Shown here one piece after another: positions 1 through 6,329 of a DNA stretch of 6,329 bases. The DNA is from Bacteroidota bacterium (lineage in GTDB: Bacteria > Bacteroidota > Kryptoniia > Kryptoniales > JAKASW01), in NCBI GenBank assembly GCA_021785235.1, contig JAJYGB010000143.1, forward strand, positions 1-6,329. The letters are read 5' to 3'. The notes below the pieces were generated by a model that was given only the letters and a program-made list of their open reading frames with translations, did not search any database and was not told the DNA's origin. Each line of letters opens with the position of its first letter. The stretch's first letter is position 1. Made by a program: the position numbers and the translations under genes.

Positions 1-245
1 TTGGACGCTCCTATAGCGAGAGGATCGCATTGCACGAAAAATCCGGCAACATGATCAAGAGTCATATTTTGCAGATGAAGACAGACGGACCGGCCATAGC
101 TTTAATCGGCCCGGAAGGCGGGTTTTCGGAAAATGAAATCGCCTTACTCATTGAAAACGGATACAAAGACTTTTCACTCGGCAAAACCCGGCTGAGATCC
201 GAAACGGCGGCGATTGCAATCGCGTCGCTTCTCTCCGCGTACTGA
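1..245 (+). CDS. rsmE: RsmE, 16S rRNA (uracil1498-N3)-methyltransferase, C-terminal part (5' end outside window)
   Basis: This is the last ~80 codons of an RsmE-family SPOUT methyltransferase. The family transfers a methyl group from S-adenosylmethionine to N3 of U1498 in 16S rRNA, in the cytoplasm on the assembled 30S subunit. The reading frame is open from base 3 with no stop upstream, so the TTG at 30 is internal and not a start. Two signature motifs of the family's C-terminal trefoil-knot domain are visible: IGPEGGFS (codons from about 105 to 128) and the closing LGKTRLRSETA motif (about 177-209), which matches the family's LGxRILRxETA and builds the SAM pocket. The protein ends soon after this motif, as RsmE proteins normally do, with TGA at 243-245. 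It lies 61 bp upstream of ppc in the same direction; co-transcription is possible but there is no functional link. Family assignment is firm; the exact uridine is inferred from the family. Confidence 0.93.
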   Translation, partial: GRSYSERIALHEKSGNMIKSHILQMKTDGPAIALIGPEGGFSENEIALLIENGYKDFSLGKTRLRSETAAIAIASLLSAY

Positions 246-261
246 ACTCGTACATACGAGT
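246..261. repeat. Perfect 16-bp inverted repeat between rsmE and ppc
   Basis: ACTCGTA and TACGAGT form a perfect 7-bp inverted repeat around a central CA, starting at the base after the rsmE stop codon. As RNA it could fold as a 6-bp stem with an ACAU loop. It is not followed by a run of T, so an intrinsic terminator is unlikely. As DNA its size and symmetry would suit a binding site for a dimeric regulator upstream of ppc. The symmetry is seen directly; the operator role is only inference. Confidence 0.5.
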
Positions 262-274
262 CCCGCGATAAATT

Positions 275-301
275 TTGAATTAGCCCACGCTTTCTTATTT
301 T
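275..301 (+). promoter_or_regulatory. Weak candidate promoter for ppc, giving a nearly leaderless mRNA
   Basis: TTGAAT at 275-280 resembles a -35 element and TATTTT at 296-301 a -10 element, but the spacing of 15 bp is short. Transcription would begin about at the ppc ATG (307), which would fit the absence of any Shine-Dalgarno sequence in 285-306. The region is AT-rich in general, so chance matches are easy. ppc may instead be read from a promoter upstream of rsmE. Confidence 0.25.
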
Positions 302-306
302 AAATT

Positions 307-3078
307 ATGCAGGAAGACACCCTGAAAGATTACGAGAACGCGAAAGACGCGCCGCTGCACCGTGATATCCGGGAGCTCGGCGCGATACTGGGTAAGGTAT
401 TAATCGAGCAGGAAGGCAAAGCGTTCTTCGATCTCGAAGAAGAGCTACGCTTGCTTACCAAGTCGCTGAGATCGAACCATTCGGAAAAGACAAAGAGTGA
501 AATCGATGGAATCATAAACTCTCTCGATCTCGATAAGGCAAGCAGGATAGTGAGGGCGTTCCTCTTCTATTTCCTCCTTAGCAACACCGCAGACGAGGTG
601 CACCGCATCAGGAGGCAGCGCGCGCACGCCCTTTCCGACGCTACCCCCCAGAGGGGCTCCATGGAAGAGGCATTTAACAAGCTTGCCGGTGAAGGGCACA
701 ATCTGGATTTTGCGAGACAAATTCTCGAAATGACCACGGTGGTCCCGGTATTCACGGCTCACCCGACTGAAGCGACAAGGCAGACGGTCCTCCGCAAAAC
801 GCTTAATATCAGTGAGCTTCTCCTGAAGCGCGAGATATCTACGCTTACGCCGGACGAGCTCGCGGATCTCCGCCGACAGCTCCACGCCGAGATTACGATG
901 CTCTGGCAAACGAACGAGATTCGAATGAACAGGGTCAGCGTCTACGATGAAATCAGGCGCGGCCTCTTCTTCTTCAGCGAGATACTCTACGATACCATAC
1001 CGATGTTCTACGACAGGTTGAACAGGACTCTCAAGAAAGTCTATAATTCGGATACCCCCGCTCCCGTTATCCTGAAATTTGGATCGTGGATCGGCGGGGA
1101 CAGGGACGGACACCCGTTCGTCACGGCGGAAGTGACGAGAACGGCGATCGCGATGCAGAAGAGGCAAATACTCTCGTCCTATCTGAAAGACACGGATATC
1201 CTGTACGAAGCCATGAGCAGCTCGACGAGACTCGTTGGAGCTTCCCGCGACCTGATGGAATCGGTGGATACGGACAAACGCAATCTCTCGGATCAAATCA
1301 AAGAACAGGACCTGAAAGACCAGACCGAGATCTACCGGGTAAAAGTCTTCCTGATATACCACAAGCTGAAAAACACGCTGGACGAGCGGGGCTACCGGTA
1401 CGAGTCCGCAGCGGATTTTATCCGCGACATCGAGTTGATGCACGACAGCCTGACCGCCAACAGGGGAGAGGTCATAGCGGAATCGAGGATCCTCCCTCTC
1501 ATCTATAAAGCCAGGACTTTCGGGTTCCATCTGGCGTCACTTGACATGCGGCAGAATTCAGCAGTCCTGCTGAGCGCGGTCTCGGGCTTGCTGAAGGCTT
1601 CGGAGGTTGAAGACGGCTTCGAGAAGCTCGGAGAGGAGGGGAGAATCAGGCTCCTTACCCGGGAGAATCTCAAGGAGAGGCCGTTGGTCAATTCCAACCT
1701 GTCTCTTCATCCCGATTCCTCCGAAGTTCTCCAGGAGTTCGAATCGATGAGGTTTGGAAAGGAATCCGCCGGCGAGGAGACCTGCAACGATTACATCATC
1801 AGCATGAGTTCTGCGGTCAGCGATGTCCTAACTCCTTTACTGTTTGCGAAGGAGGCCGGCCTGGTCAGGGCGAGAGACGCGAAGATAGAAGAATCGAGAC
1901 TCGATATCCTCCCGCTCTTCGAGACAATCGAAGATTTAAAACACGCCCACGTGGTTATGGGAAATCTTTTCAGGAACCCGGCCTACGCGCAGCACCTCAA
2001 ACTCCGGGGTATGACGCAGAAGATCATGATCGGCTATTCCGACAGTAATAAGGACGCCGGGATAGTGGCTTCCGGTTTCGAGCTGATAAAAGCGCAGATA
2101 AACCTCAAGAAGATTTGCGACAGGTTCGGCGTTACCCTGATTCTCTTTCACGGCAGGGGAGGGAGCGTGTCGCGCGGCGGCGGCCCGCTGAACCAGGCGA
2201 TCCTGTCCCAGCCGATTGGCACCATCGAGGGGAAGATCAAGATAACAGAGCAGGGTGAAATGATTTTCGTGAAATACTCCATGCCGGAGATAGCCCTGCG
2301 CAGCATCGAGCTGACATCGTCGGCCGTCATCCTTTCGACTGCGAAATATAAATCGGGCGAGAAGAACGTCGCCGGCAGGTATCTGAAGTTGTTCGAAGAG
2401 ATTTCTGACACGGCCTTGATACATTACCGCGAGCTTGTTACGCATCCCGGGTTCATCGAATACTTCAGGCTCGCTACGCCGATAGATGTGATCGAAAGGA
2501 TTGAGATCGGGTCCCGACCACCCTCCAGAAACAACGGGACCGATCTGAAAAACCTCCGTGCCATCCCCTGGGTGTTTGCCTGGACCCAGAATAGACAGCT
2601 CATTTCGGGCTGGTTCGGCTTCGGCTTCGCCCTCGAGAAAGCGGTTGAGAGAGGCATCGTCAGCTGGGCGGATCTAAGGACGATCTATAAGAAATGGGAG
2701 TTCTTCAAGGCGCTGACCGATAACGTGGAGATGGTCCTGAGCAAAGCGGACATGACGATCGGCGGTGAATACCTGCGGCTTTCCGGCGGTCAGGGCACGG
2801 CGAAGAAGATTTTCAGGATGATAAGCGAGGAATATGAGAGATCGAGGAGGGCGGTTCTCAGCATTACCGGCGAGAAGAACCTTCTCGATTCAAACCCATC
2901 GCTTCAACGCTCGCTCCAACTCAGGAATCCTTACATAGACCCGATAAGCCTTGTGCAGATAAAATTCCTCCAGATTTACCGCGACGACAAATCGGAAAAC
3001 GGAAGGCGGCAGGAGATACTCGACCTTCTGAGGTCGACGGTGAACGGGATCGCCGCCGGCATGAGGAATACCGGCTAA
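307..3078 (+). CDS. ppc: Phosphoenolpyruvate carboxylase (EC 4.1.1.31), complete
   Basis: Catalyses PEP + bicarbonate -> oxaloacetate + phosphate, the cytosolic anaplerotic step feeding the TCA cycle and aspartate-family biosynthesis; the family forms Mg-dependent tetramers. At 923 aa it is complete, about 40 residues longer than the 883-aa E. coli enzyme. Visible motifs in order: TAHPTE with catalytic His152 (E. coli His138), GSWIGGDRDGHP (259-270), FGFHLASLDMRQNS (405-418), IGYSDSNKDAG with Lys582 (E. coli Lys546), FHGRGGSVSRGGGP (614-627) with His615, Arg617 and Arg623, TEQGE (647-651), LRAIPWVFAWTQNR (750-763), LRNPYIDP (872-879) and the invariant C-terminal MRNTG. Residues matching the E. 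coli aspartate-inhibitor site are all present: Arg623, Lys813, Arg873 and Asn921, so feedback inhibition by aspartate/malate is likely. An in-frame TAA at 301-303 forces the start to ATG 307 (no other common start codon lies nearby), although no Shine-Dalgarno precedes it. No frameshift or missing key residue. Confidence 0.98.
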   Translation: MQEDTLKDYENAKDAPLHRDIRELGAILGKVLIEQEGKAFFDLEEELRLLTKSLRSNHSEKTKSEIDGIINSLDLDKASRIVRAFLFYFLLSNTADEVHRIRRQRAHALSDATPQRGSMEEAFNKLAGEGHNLDFARQILEMTTVVPVFTAHPTEATRQTVLRKTLNISELLLKREISTLTPDELADLRRQLHAEITMLWQTNEIRMNRVSVYDEIRRGLFFFSEILYDTIPMFYDRLNRTLKKVYNSDTPAPVILKFGSWIGGDRDGHPFVTAEVTRTAIAMQKRQILSSYLKDTDILYEAMSSSTRLVGASRDLMESVDTDKRNLSDQIKEQDLKDQTEIYRVKVFLIYHKLKNTLDERGYRYESAADFIRDIELMHDSLTANRGEVIAESRILPLIYKARTFGFHLASLDMRQNSAVLLSAVSGLLKASEVEDGFEKLGEEGRIRLLTRENLKERPLVNSNLSLHPDSSEVLQEFESMRFGKESAGEETCNDYIISMSSAVSDVLTPLLFAKEAGLVRARDAKIEESRLDILPLFETIEDLKHAHVVMGNLFRNPAYAQHLKLRGMTQKIMIGYSDSNKDAGIVASGFELIKAQINLKKICDRFGVTLILFHGRGGSVSRGGGPLNQAILSQPIGTIEGKIKITEQGEMIFVKYSMPEIALRSIELTSSAVILSTAKYKSGEKNVAGRYLKLFEEISDTALIHYRELVTHPGFIEYFRLATPIDVIERIEIGSRPPSRNNGTDLKNLRAIPWVFAWTQNRQLISGWFGFGFALEKAVERGIVSWADLRTIYKKWEFFKALTDNVEMVLSKADMTIGGEYLRLSGGQGTAKKIFRMISEEYERSRRAVLSITGEKNLLDSNPSLQRSLQLRNPYIDPISLVQIKFLQIYRDDKSENGRRQEILDLLRSTVNGIAAGMRNTG

Positions 3079-3084
3079 ACGGCC

Positions 3085-4368
3085 TCAGCTTCCGGCGAGC
3101 GTTTCGGACTTTCGCCGCAGCTCCCACAGAAATAGCAGTATAACCGGCGTGTATTCAAAGACCAGAACCAGGGTGTAATCGTTCCATACTCCTGTTGTCT
3201 GGTAGGTGAGTATCGTGAAAGCCGTCAGGCTTGACAATCCGGCATACGCGATGCCGCTCCATCTTGGTATGAGAGGAAGCAGGACTACCAACCAGCCTAT
3301 GTACCAGGGGTGAACTATCGGGGAGAAAATAAAAAGAAGAAAGATTGACAGGTATATTTTGGTGAGGAGATCTCTCTTGCTTAGAATGACCGGGAGGTAG
3401 GCGATCATGAGGAGAATCGCGCATAATATACGCGTGCGCTGATTGTCGCGGATGAAGGAGTCGAGTATGTCGAAGACGACTCCGTTGAACGTCCAGTTCT
3501 CCGTGAACTTCATCAGCGCCTGGAAGGGGCTTCCCGTGAAGACGTATGGCAGATAGAACGCCCCGAAAAGAAGGACCGGTACGGCCGCCGCCTTGAGGCG
3601 GTTCAGCGCGCCTTTCTCGTTGAAGAAAAGTACGGGTACTACGATCAGCGCCAGCGGCTTAATCAACATGGATAACCCGATGAAGAGGTACGCCAGGGTC
3701 TTTCTCTCGCCGAAGTAGAAGTATAATGCGAAGACCAGGAAGGTGAACCCGAAGCTGTCCACGTGCCCGTCGAGGAAGAACTGGATCAGCGGAAGGGGAC
3801 AGAGCGCGTAGAGAAGCAGATACTTCCTGTCGATTTTCAATTTCTTCATTGTCAGGAGCAGCCCCAGCATCGTAAGCAGATCGAATACCAGGAGAAGTAA
3901 TTTGATACCGAGGTAACTCTCGCCGCTTATGATATAGGCGAGGTGGAAAAGGTTTTCGCTGAGCGGGGGGTAGATGGTTCTCATGTCGGAGTATGTTACA
4001 AGCCTTGGGACCAGATCCGAATGAAGCGCAGTCAGCGCGGAATCCTCTGGCGCGTACCGGTATGGATTGACGCCGCTCGCCTGGACTTTCCCGTCCCAAA
4101 CGTACCTGTAGTAGTCCGGGGAACCCACAGGGTGGACTGCGGCGAAGGCGATCCTGAGCAGAACACCTGCTGCCAGCAGAGCGAAAAAGTATCTGGCCGG
4201 GACTTCTTCCTTGATGACCATCGCGCAGACAGCGAGGAAGATCAGCGACGAGGAAACGGTTGTGGCCGTGTATGCGATGATCGGCTCCATGCCCAAAGCG
4301 GTGAGGACGAAGAATGCGATCAGGGATACAATCAGAACGGCGAGCGCGAGCTTCAGAGTGGTCTTCAT
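3085..4368 (-). CDS. Polytopic membrane glycosyltransferase of GT-C type (GT87/DUF2029- or mannosyltransferase-like)
   Basis: A 427-aa integral membrane protein with about twelve hydrophobic segments (roughly residues 5-26, 29-52, 58-79, 154-175, 183-199, 206-219, 224-248, 260-277, 313-330, 337-361, 370-391 and 398-415). Between the third segment and the next lies a long polar loop with SPDYYRYVWDGK (83-94), then GVNPYRYAPED (99-109) and RTIYPPLSE (130-138). This acidic-tyrosine loop and the YPP motif recall GT-C enzymes that transfer a sugar, often mannose, from a polyprenyl-phosphate donor on the outer face of the cytoplasmic membrane; Asp85 or Asp92 would be the catalytic candidates. GHVDSFG (201-207) and HPWYIGW (353-359) are further conserved-looking patches. 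The ATG has a strong GGAGGAG ribosome site 9 nt upstream. The sugar and acceptor cannot be told from sequence, and no other glycan gene lies nearby. It converges on ppc with 6 bp between stops. The GT-C class is fairly sure; the exact family is less so. Confidence 0.78.
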   Translation of the reverse strand: MKTTLKLALAVLIVSLIAFFVLTALGMEPIIAYTATTVSSSLIFLAVCAMVIKEEVPARYFFALLAAGVLLRIAFAAVHPVGSPDYYRYVWDGKVQASGVNPYRYAPEDSALTALHSDLVPRLVTYSDMRTIYPPLSENLFHLAYIISGESYLGIKLLLLVFDLLTMLGLLLTMKKLKIDRKYLLLYALCPLPLIQFFLDGHVDSFGFTFLVFALYFYFGERKTLAYLFIGLSMLIKPLALIVVPVLFFNEKGALNRLKAAAVPVLLFGAFYLPYVFTGSPFQALMKFTENWTFNGVVFDILDSFIRDNQRTRILCAILLMIAYLPVILSKRDLLTKIYLSIFLLFIFSPIVHPWYIGWLVVLLPLIPRWSGIAYAGLSSLTAFTILTYQTTGVWNDYTLVLVFEYTPVILLFLWELRRKSETLAGS

Positions 4369-4377
4369 GCCTTATGG

Positions 4378-4384
4378 CTCCTCC
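4378..4384 (-). promoter_or_regulatory. Shine-Dalgarno site of the GT-C gene
   Basis: GGAGGAG on the - strand, 9 nt before the ATG at 4366-4368. It is a near-perfect anti-SD match and fixes this start codon. Confidence 0.8.
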
Positions 4385-4421
4385 GGAGCAAGAGGCGTGG
4401 CTGAAACGCGATTGTGACGCT

Positions 4422-4478
4422 TCATTCCTACCATGAGGCACTAATATATATGGTTTTCCGAACATTTTGTAGGAATGA
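4422..4478. repeat. 10-bp perfect inverted repeat flanking the GT-C promoter-like core
   Basis: TCATTCCTAC at 4422-4431 and GTAGGAATGA at 4469-4478 are exact reverse complements separated by 37 bp, with arm centres 47 bp apart. Read for the downstream GT-C gene, one arm overlaps the expected -35 region and the other lies just past the expected transcription start, with a TATATT in between. Paired operator half-sites, or a long-loop RNA hairpin, would both fit. No poly-T follows on either strand, so it does not look like an intrinsic terminator. The symmetry is seen directly; any role is inference. Confidence 0.5.
4443..4448 (-). promoter_or_regulatory. Candidate -10 element for the GT-C gene
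   Basis: TATATT on the - strand sits in an AT-rich core (CATATATATTAG) about 75 bp upstream of the GT-C start codon. The hexamer 17 bp further upstream (TACAAA, plus-strand 4466-4471) is a poor -35, matching TTGACA at only three positions. If real, the promoter is weak or needs an activator. The inverted repeat arms at 4422-4431 and 4469-4478 bracket it. Confidence 0.35.
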
Positions 4479-4600
4479 GTATGAACCGCCACGGCGTAGT
4501 CCCGTAAACCGCGTGCTTTACTCGGTTCAGTTCCCTTTGCTGCCTGCCGTTCGGCTTGATTCAACTGCTAATAAGGGCAACTGTGCTTCCCTCGGAATAC

Positions 4601-5161
4601 CTATTTCCTGACGGGCTCATAACAAAGCAAAACGTTTCCGGACGCGAACTCCTTCACTTTGAGAAGCTGTAGATTGAGCCTAATGTCGATCCCCCTAAAA
4701 AGAGGCTTGCCCGCGCCAAGAACGACCGGATTTACGATTATCCGGAATTCGTCGATCAGGCGGTGATGAATTAGCGTCAGCGCCAACTCCGAACTTCCAA
4801 ATATCGCGATCTCTTTGCCCGGCAGTTGTTTCAGTCTCAGAACTTCTTCCGCGATCTTTCCCTTTATCAAAGTCGCGTTTGTCCATCCGGCCTTTTCGAG
4901 CGTCCTTGAAAAGACAATCTTCGGCAGGCTGTTCATCTTGTCGGCAACAATTGGATCATCCTTTGTCGCCTCTGGAGTCGGCCAATAGCCCGCCATCATT
5001 TCGTAAGTCACGCGCCCGAACAGAATCAAATCCGTGCGGTTAAGCTGATCGATGGCGAAGTCATTGAATTCATCATCAACATTGTGCCAATCCAACTCGC
5101 GGTTTGCCCCCTCGAAGAAACCGTCGAGCGTTATCATGTTGAATAAGTATAGCTTTCTCAT
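4601..5161 (-). CDS. Dihydrofolate reductase-like protein with RibD C-terminal domain (YyaP/YwjB type)
   Basis: A 186-aa cytosolic protein made of a single RibD-C/DHFR-fold domain. The family is thought to be NAD(P)H-dependent reductases, but most small members like this one have no known substrate, and this should not be called a true FolA. Visible family marks: the N-terminal strand followed by TLDGFFEG and ELDW (11-25), the GRVTYEMMAGYWP motif (49-61), KIVFSRTLE (81-89), and the nucleotide-site region IFGSSELA (120-127) followed by LIDEFRIIVNPVVLGAGKPLF (135-155). Length is normal for stand-alone members. The start is supported by GAGGA 6 nt upstream. That site overlaps the TGA of the upstream MATE gene and only 9 bp separate the two genes, so they are very likely one operon with coupled translation. 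A joint role in detoxification is possible but unproven. Confidence 0.88.
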   Translation of the reverse strand: MRKLYLFNMITLDGFFEGANRELDWHNVDDEFNDFAIDQLNRTDLILFGRVTYEMMAGYWPTPEATKDDPIVADKMNSLPKIVFSRTLEKAGWTNATLIKGKIAEEVLRLKQLPGKEIAIFGSSELALTLIHHRLIDEFRIIVNPVVLGAGKPLFRGIDIRLNLQLLKVKEFASGNVLLCYEPVRK

Positions 5162-5167
5162 TTTTGG

Positions 5168-5172
5168 TCCTC
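5168..5172 (-). promoter_or_regulatory. Shine-Dalgarno of the RibD-C-like gene, overlapping the MATE stop codon
   Basis: GAGGA on the - strand, 6 nt before the ATG at 5159-5161. Its first bases are shared with the MATE gene's TGA (5171-5173), so ribosomes ending on the MATE message terminate on top of this site, an arrangement typical of translational coupling. Confidence 0.7.
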
Positions 5173-6329
5173 AGATCTTTATTTCTTTCCATTTGCCTTT
5201 GTTAAAATAATGCCACATCACGAGTGCAATCACAGTCTCCGCTACGGGAACGGCGATTAGGGCACCCGACGCTCCCATCTTCAGTCCTTCTGACAGGAAA
5301 TAGGCGAGGGGTATCTGGAACAACCAGAAACAGACGAAGTTGATTACTGTCGGCGTCCTGGTGTCTCCCGCGCCGTTCAAGGCCTGCACCATCACCATCG
5401 AAATGCCGTAAAAGATGAAACCCGATCCGAAAATCCGCAACGACAGGGCGCCATGTCTTATCACGGATTGGTCCTGCGTGAAGAAGCTCACTATGGGATG
5501 CGAAAAGAACAGAAACAATATCATTACGAAGCTCATAAAAATCACGTTGTACTTTGCGATGAGCATGACGCTCTGTTGCGCTCTCTCGACTTGTCCGGCC
5601 CCGAGATTCTGTCCGACCAATGTCGCCGCCGCATTGCTCAATCCCCAGGCTGGGAGGATGAAGAAGATGAAATTGCGCAGGGCGATCTGGCAGCCGGCCG
5701 ACGCGGCAGTCCCGCCCGTCTCGGCCACCAGCCGGACCAAAACTATCCAGCTGCCGCTTGATATAATGAGCTGAGAGGCGGCAGGCCAGGAAATCCTTAC
5801 GAGGGATCGGATTAGTCTGGCATCATATCCAAAATGGGAGGCATGAAATTTCAGTATGCCGCTTCCTCTGAAAAGGTGGTACGATTGGAAAAGGACACCG
5901 GAGCTTCTCCCCGCTACGGTCGCAATCGCGGCGCCTTTCAAACCGAAGAAGTGGATGAGGAGCGGGCACAAGACGATATTGACGCCGCTGGCAATCCAGA
6001 GGCTCTTCATCGCCATCGCAGGATCACCTGCTCCGCGGAAGATCCCGTTTATGAGAAACAACAGTACGATCGAGAGACTCCCCCCGAACATTATGCGAGT
6101 GAAAACCGCGCCGTCCCTCACGACTTCTTCGCTCCCTCCCATAAGCGACAGGATTTTCCCGCCAAGAGCGATTCCAGCGGCGCTCAAGACGATTGCAACG
6201 ATCATCGCTACGAACATCGATTGGGCTCCCGCGTGCGCGGCCCCATCATGGTTCTTCTCGCCGATTCTGCGTGCCACAATTGCCGTGGCCGCGGAGCTCA
6301 GGCCGAACGAAATCGAATAGACGATGGTC
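5171..6329 (-). CDS. MATE-family efflux transporter (NorM/DinF-like), N-terminus outside window
   Basis: Inner-membrane antiporter of the MATE family, which exports cationic drugs or metabolites in exchange for Na+ or H+. The frame is open to the window edge: upstream of the GTG at 6275-6277 it still reads SISFGLSSAATAIVARR, a typical MATE segment, so that GTG is an internal valine and not the start. About 385 residues are visible; against the usual ~450, the first ~60-70, including the first helix, are missing. The family's two-lobe pseudo-symmetry shows directly: SSAATAIVARRIGEKN and RGAGDP (visible residues 11-26 and 98-103) in the first lobe echo SNAAATLVGQNLGAGQ and NGAGDTRTPT (231-246 and 318-327) in the second. 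Many hydrophobic helices follow the expected pattern. The protein ends with a short basic tail, KGKWKEIKI. Substrate and coupling ion cannot be told. The RibD-C-like gene follows 9 bp downstream. Confidence 0.93.
   Translation of the reverse strand, partial: TIVYSISFGLSSAATAIVARRIGEKNHDGAAHAGAQSMFVAMIVAIVLSAAGIALGGKILSLMGGSEEVVRDGAVFTRIMFGGSLSIVLLFLINGIFRGAGDPAMAMKSLWIASGVNIVLCPLLIHFFGLKGAAIATVAGRSSGVLFQSYHLFRGSGILKFHASHFGYDARLIRSLVRISWPAASQLIISSGSWIVLVRLVAETGGTAASAGCQIALRNFIFFILPAWGLSNAAATLVGQNLGAGQVERAQQSVMLIAKYNVIFMSFVMILFLFFSHPIVSFFTQDQSVIRHGALSLRIFGSGFIFYGISMVMVQALNGAGDTRTPTVINFVCFWLFQIPLAYFLSEGLKMGASGALIAVPVAETVIALVMWHYFNKGKWKEIKI

Larger units (their letters stand above)
4369..4600. 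other. Intergenic region between the GT-C gene and the RibD-C-like gene
   Basis: A 232-bp stretch without a convincing gene on either strand. Besides the GT-C leader and the 10-bp inverted repeat it holds a second, weaker inverted pair, TGAACCG (4482-4488) and CGGTTCA (4523-4529), 34 bp apart. No GC stem followed by T-rich sequence could be found for ending the MATE/reductase transcript read from the right. The short open frames that cross it have no recognisable protein character. Confidence 0.6.

Noticed and set aside
30..32. TTG as start of a 71-aa protein
   Set aside because: The frame is open upstream to base 3 and the product is the C-terminal end of RsmE, so this is an internal leucine codon.
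445..1530. 361-codon open frame antisense to ppc
   Set aside because: It lies wholly inside a certain ppc gene, its translation is rich in Arg and charged residues with no recognisable motif, and such antisense frames arise from the codon bias of the real gene.
3659..4564. 301-codon open frame on the - strand overlapping the GT-C gene
   Set aside because: It is out of frame with a membrane protein that has a strong SD and clear helices; its translation is Arg/Ser/Pro-rich low-complexity sequence typical of a shadow frame.
4480..4600. Possible integron attC site or tRNA-like structure downstream of the RibD-C-like gene
   Set aside because: No GTTRRRY/RYYYAAC core pair is found close behind the stop codon, and the GGTTCA stretches have no matching T-arm or acceptor stem.
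4414..4611. 65-codon + strand frame across the intergenic region
   Set aside because: No SD before its start, no recognisable domain, and it ends inside the RibD-C-like gene on the other strand.
6275..6277. GTG as start codon of the MATE gene
   Set aside because: The frame stays open to the window edge and the upstream residues match a normal MATE segment, so the true start is outside the window.

Overview
The window holds five protein genes of ordinary bacterial types and no RNA gene, CRISPR array, insertion sequence or phage remnant that I can see. G+C is moderate, roughly half. The protein sequences suggest a Gram-negative bacterium, perhaps of the Bacteroidota/Chlorobiota/Ignavibacteria side of the tree. 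That guess rests on general resemblance (for example GGDRDGHP rather than GGDRDGNP in the PEP carboxylase) and is weak. Two genes on the - strand have clear Shine-Dalgarno sequences, while ppc has none.

Left part, + strand (1-3078): the 3' end of rsmE (16S rRNA m3U1498 methyltransferase, cut by the window edge), a 61-bp gap carrying a perfect 16-bp inverted repeat, and then a complete, intact ppc (phosphoenolpyruvate carboxylase, 923 aa). All recognisable catalytic and aspartate-inhibitor residues are present in ppc.

Right part, - strand (3085-6329), in transcription order from the right edge: a MATE-family multidrug/Na+ antiporter lacking its N-terminus at the window edge; a small RibD-C/dihydrofolate-reductase-like protein whose Shine-Dalgarno overlaps the MATE stop codon; a 232-bp gap with no convincing gene but with a 10-bp inverted repeat bracketing an AT-rich promoter-like core; and a polytopic GT-C-type glycosyltransferase. 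The glycosyltransferase and ppc converge with only 6 bp between their stop codons.

Functionally the window is a patchwork: ribosome modification, anaplerotic carbon metabolism (oxaloacetate supply), membrane-linked sugar transfer, and an efflux pump coupled to a putative reductase. Only the MATE/reductase pair looks tightly linked by its DNA arrangement. I found no evidence of a novel multi-gene system. The points most worth a second look are the two non-coding inverted repeats and the apparently SD-less, possibly leaderless start of ppc.
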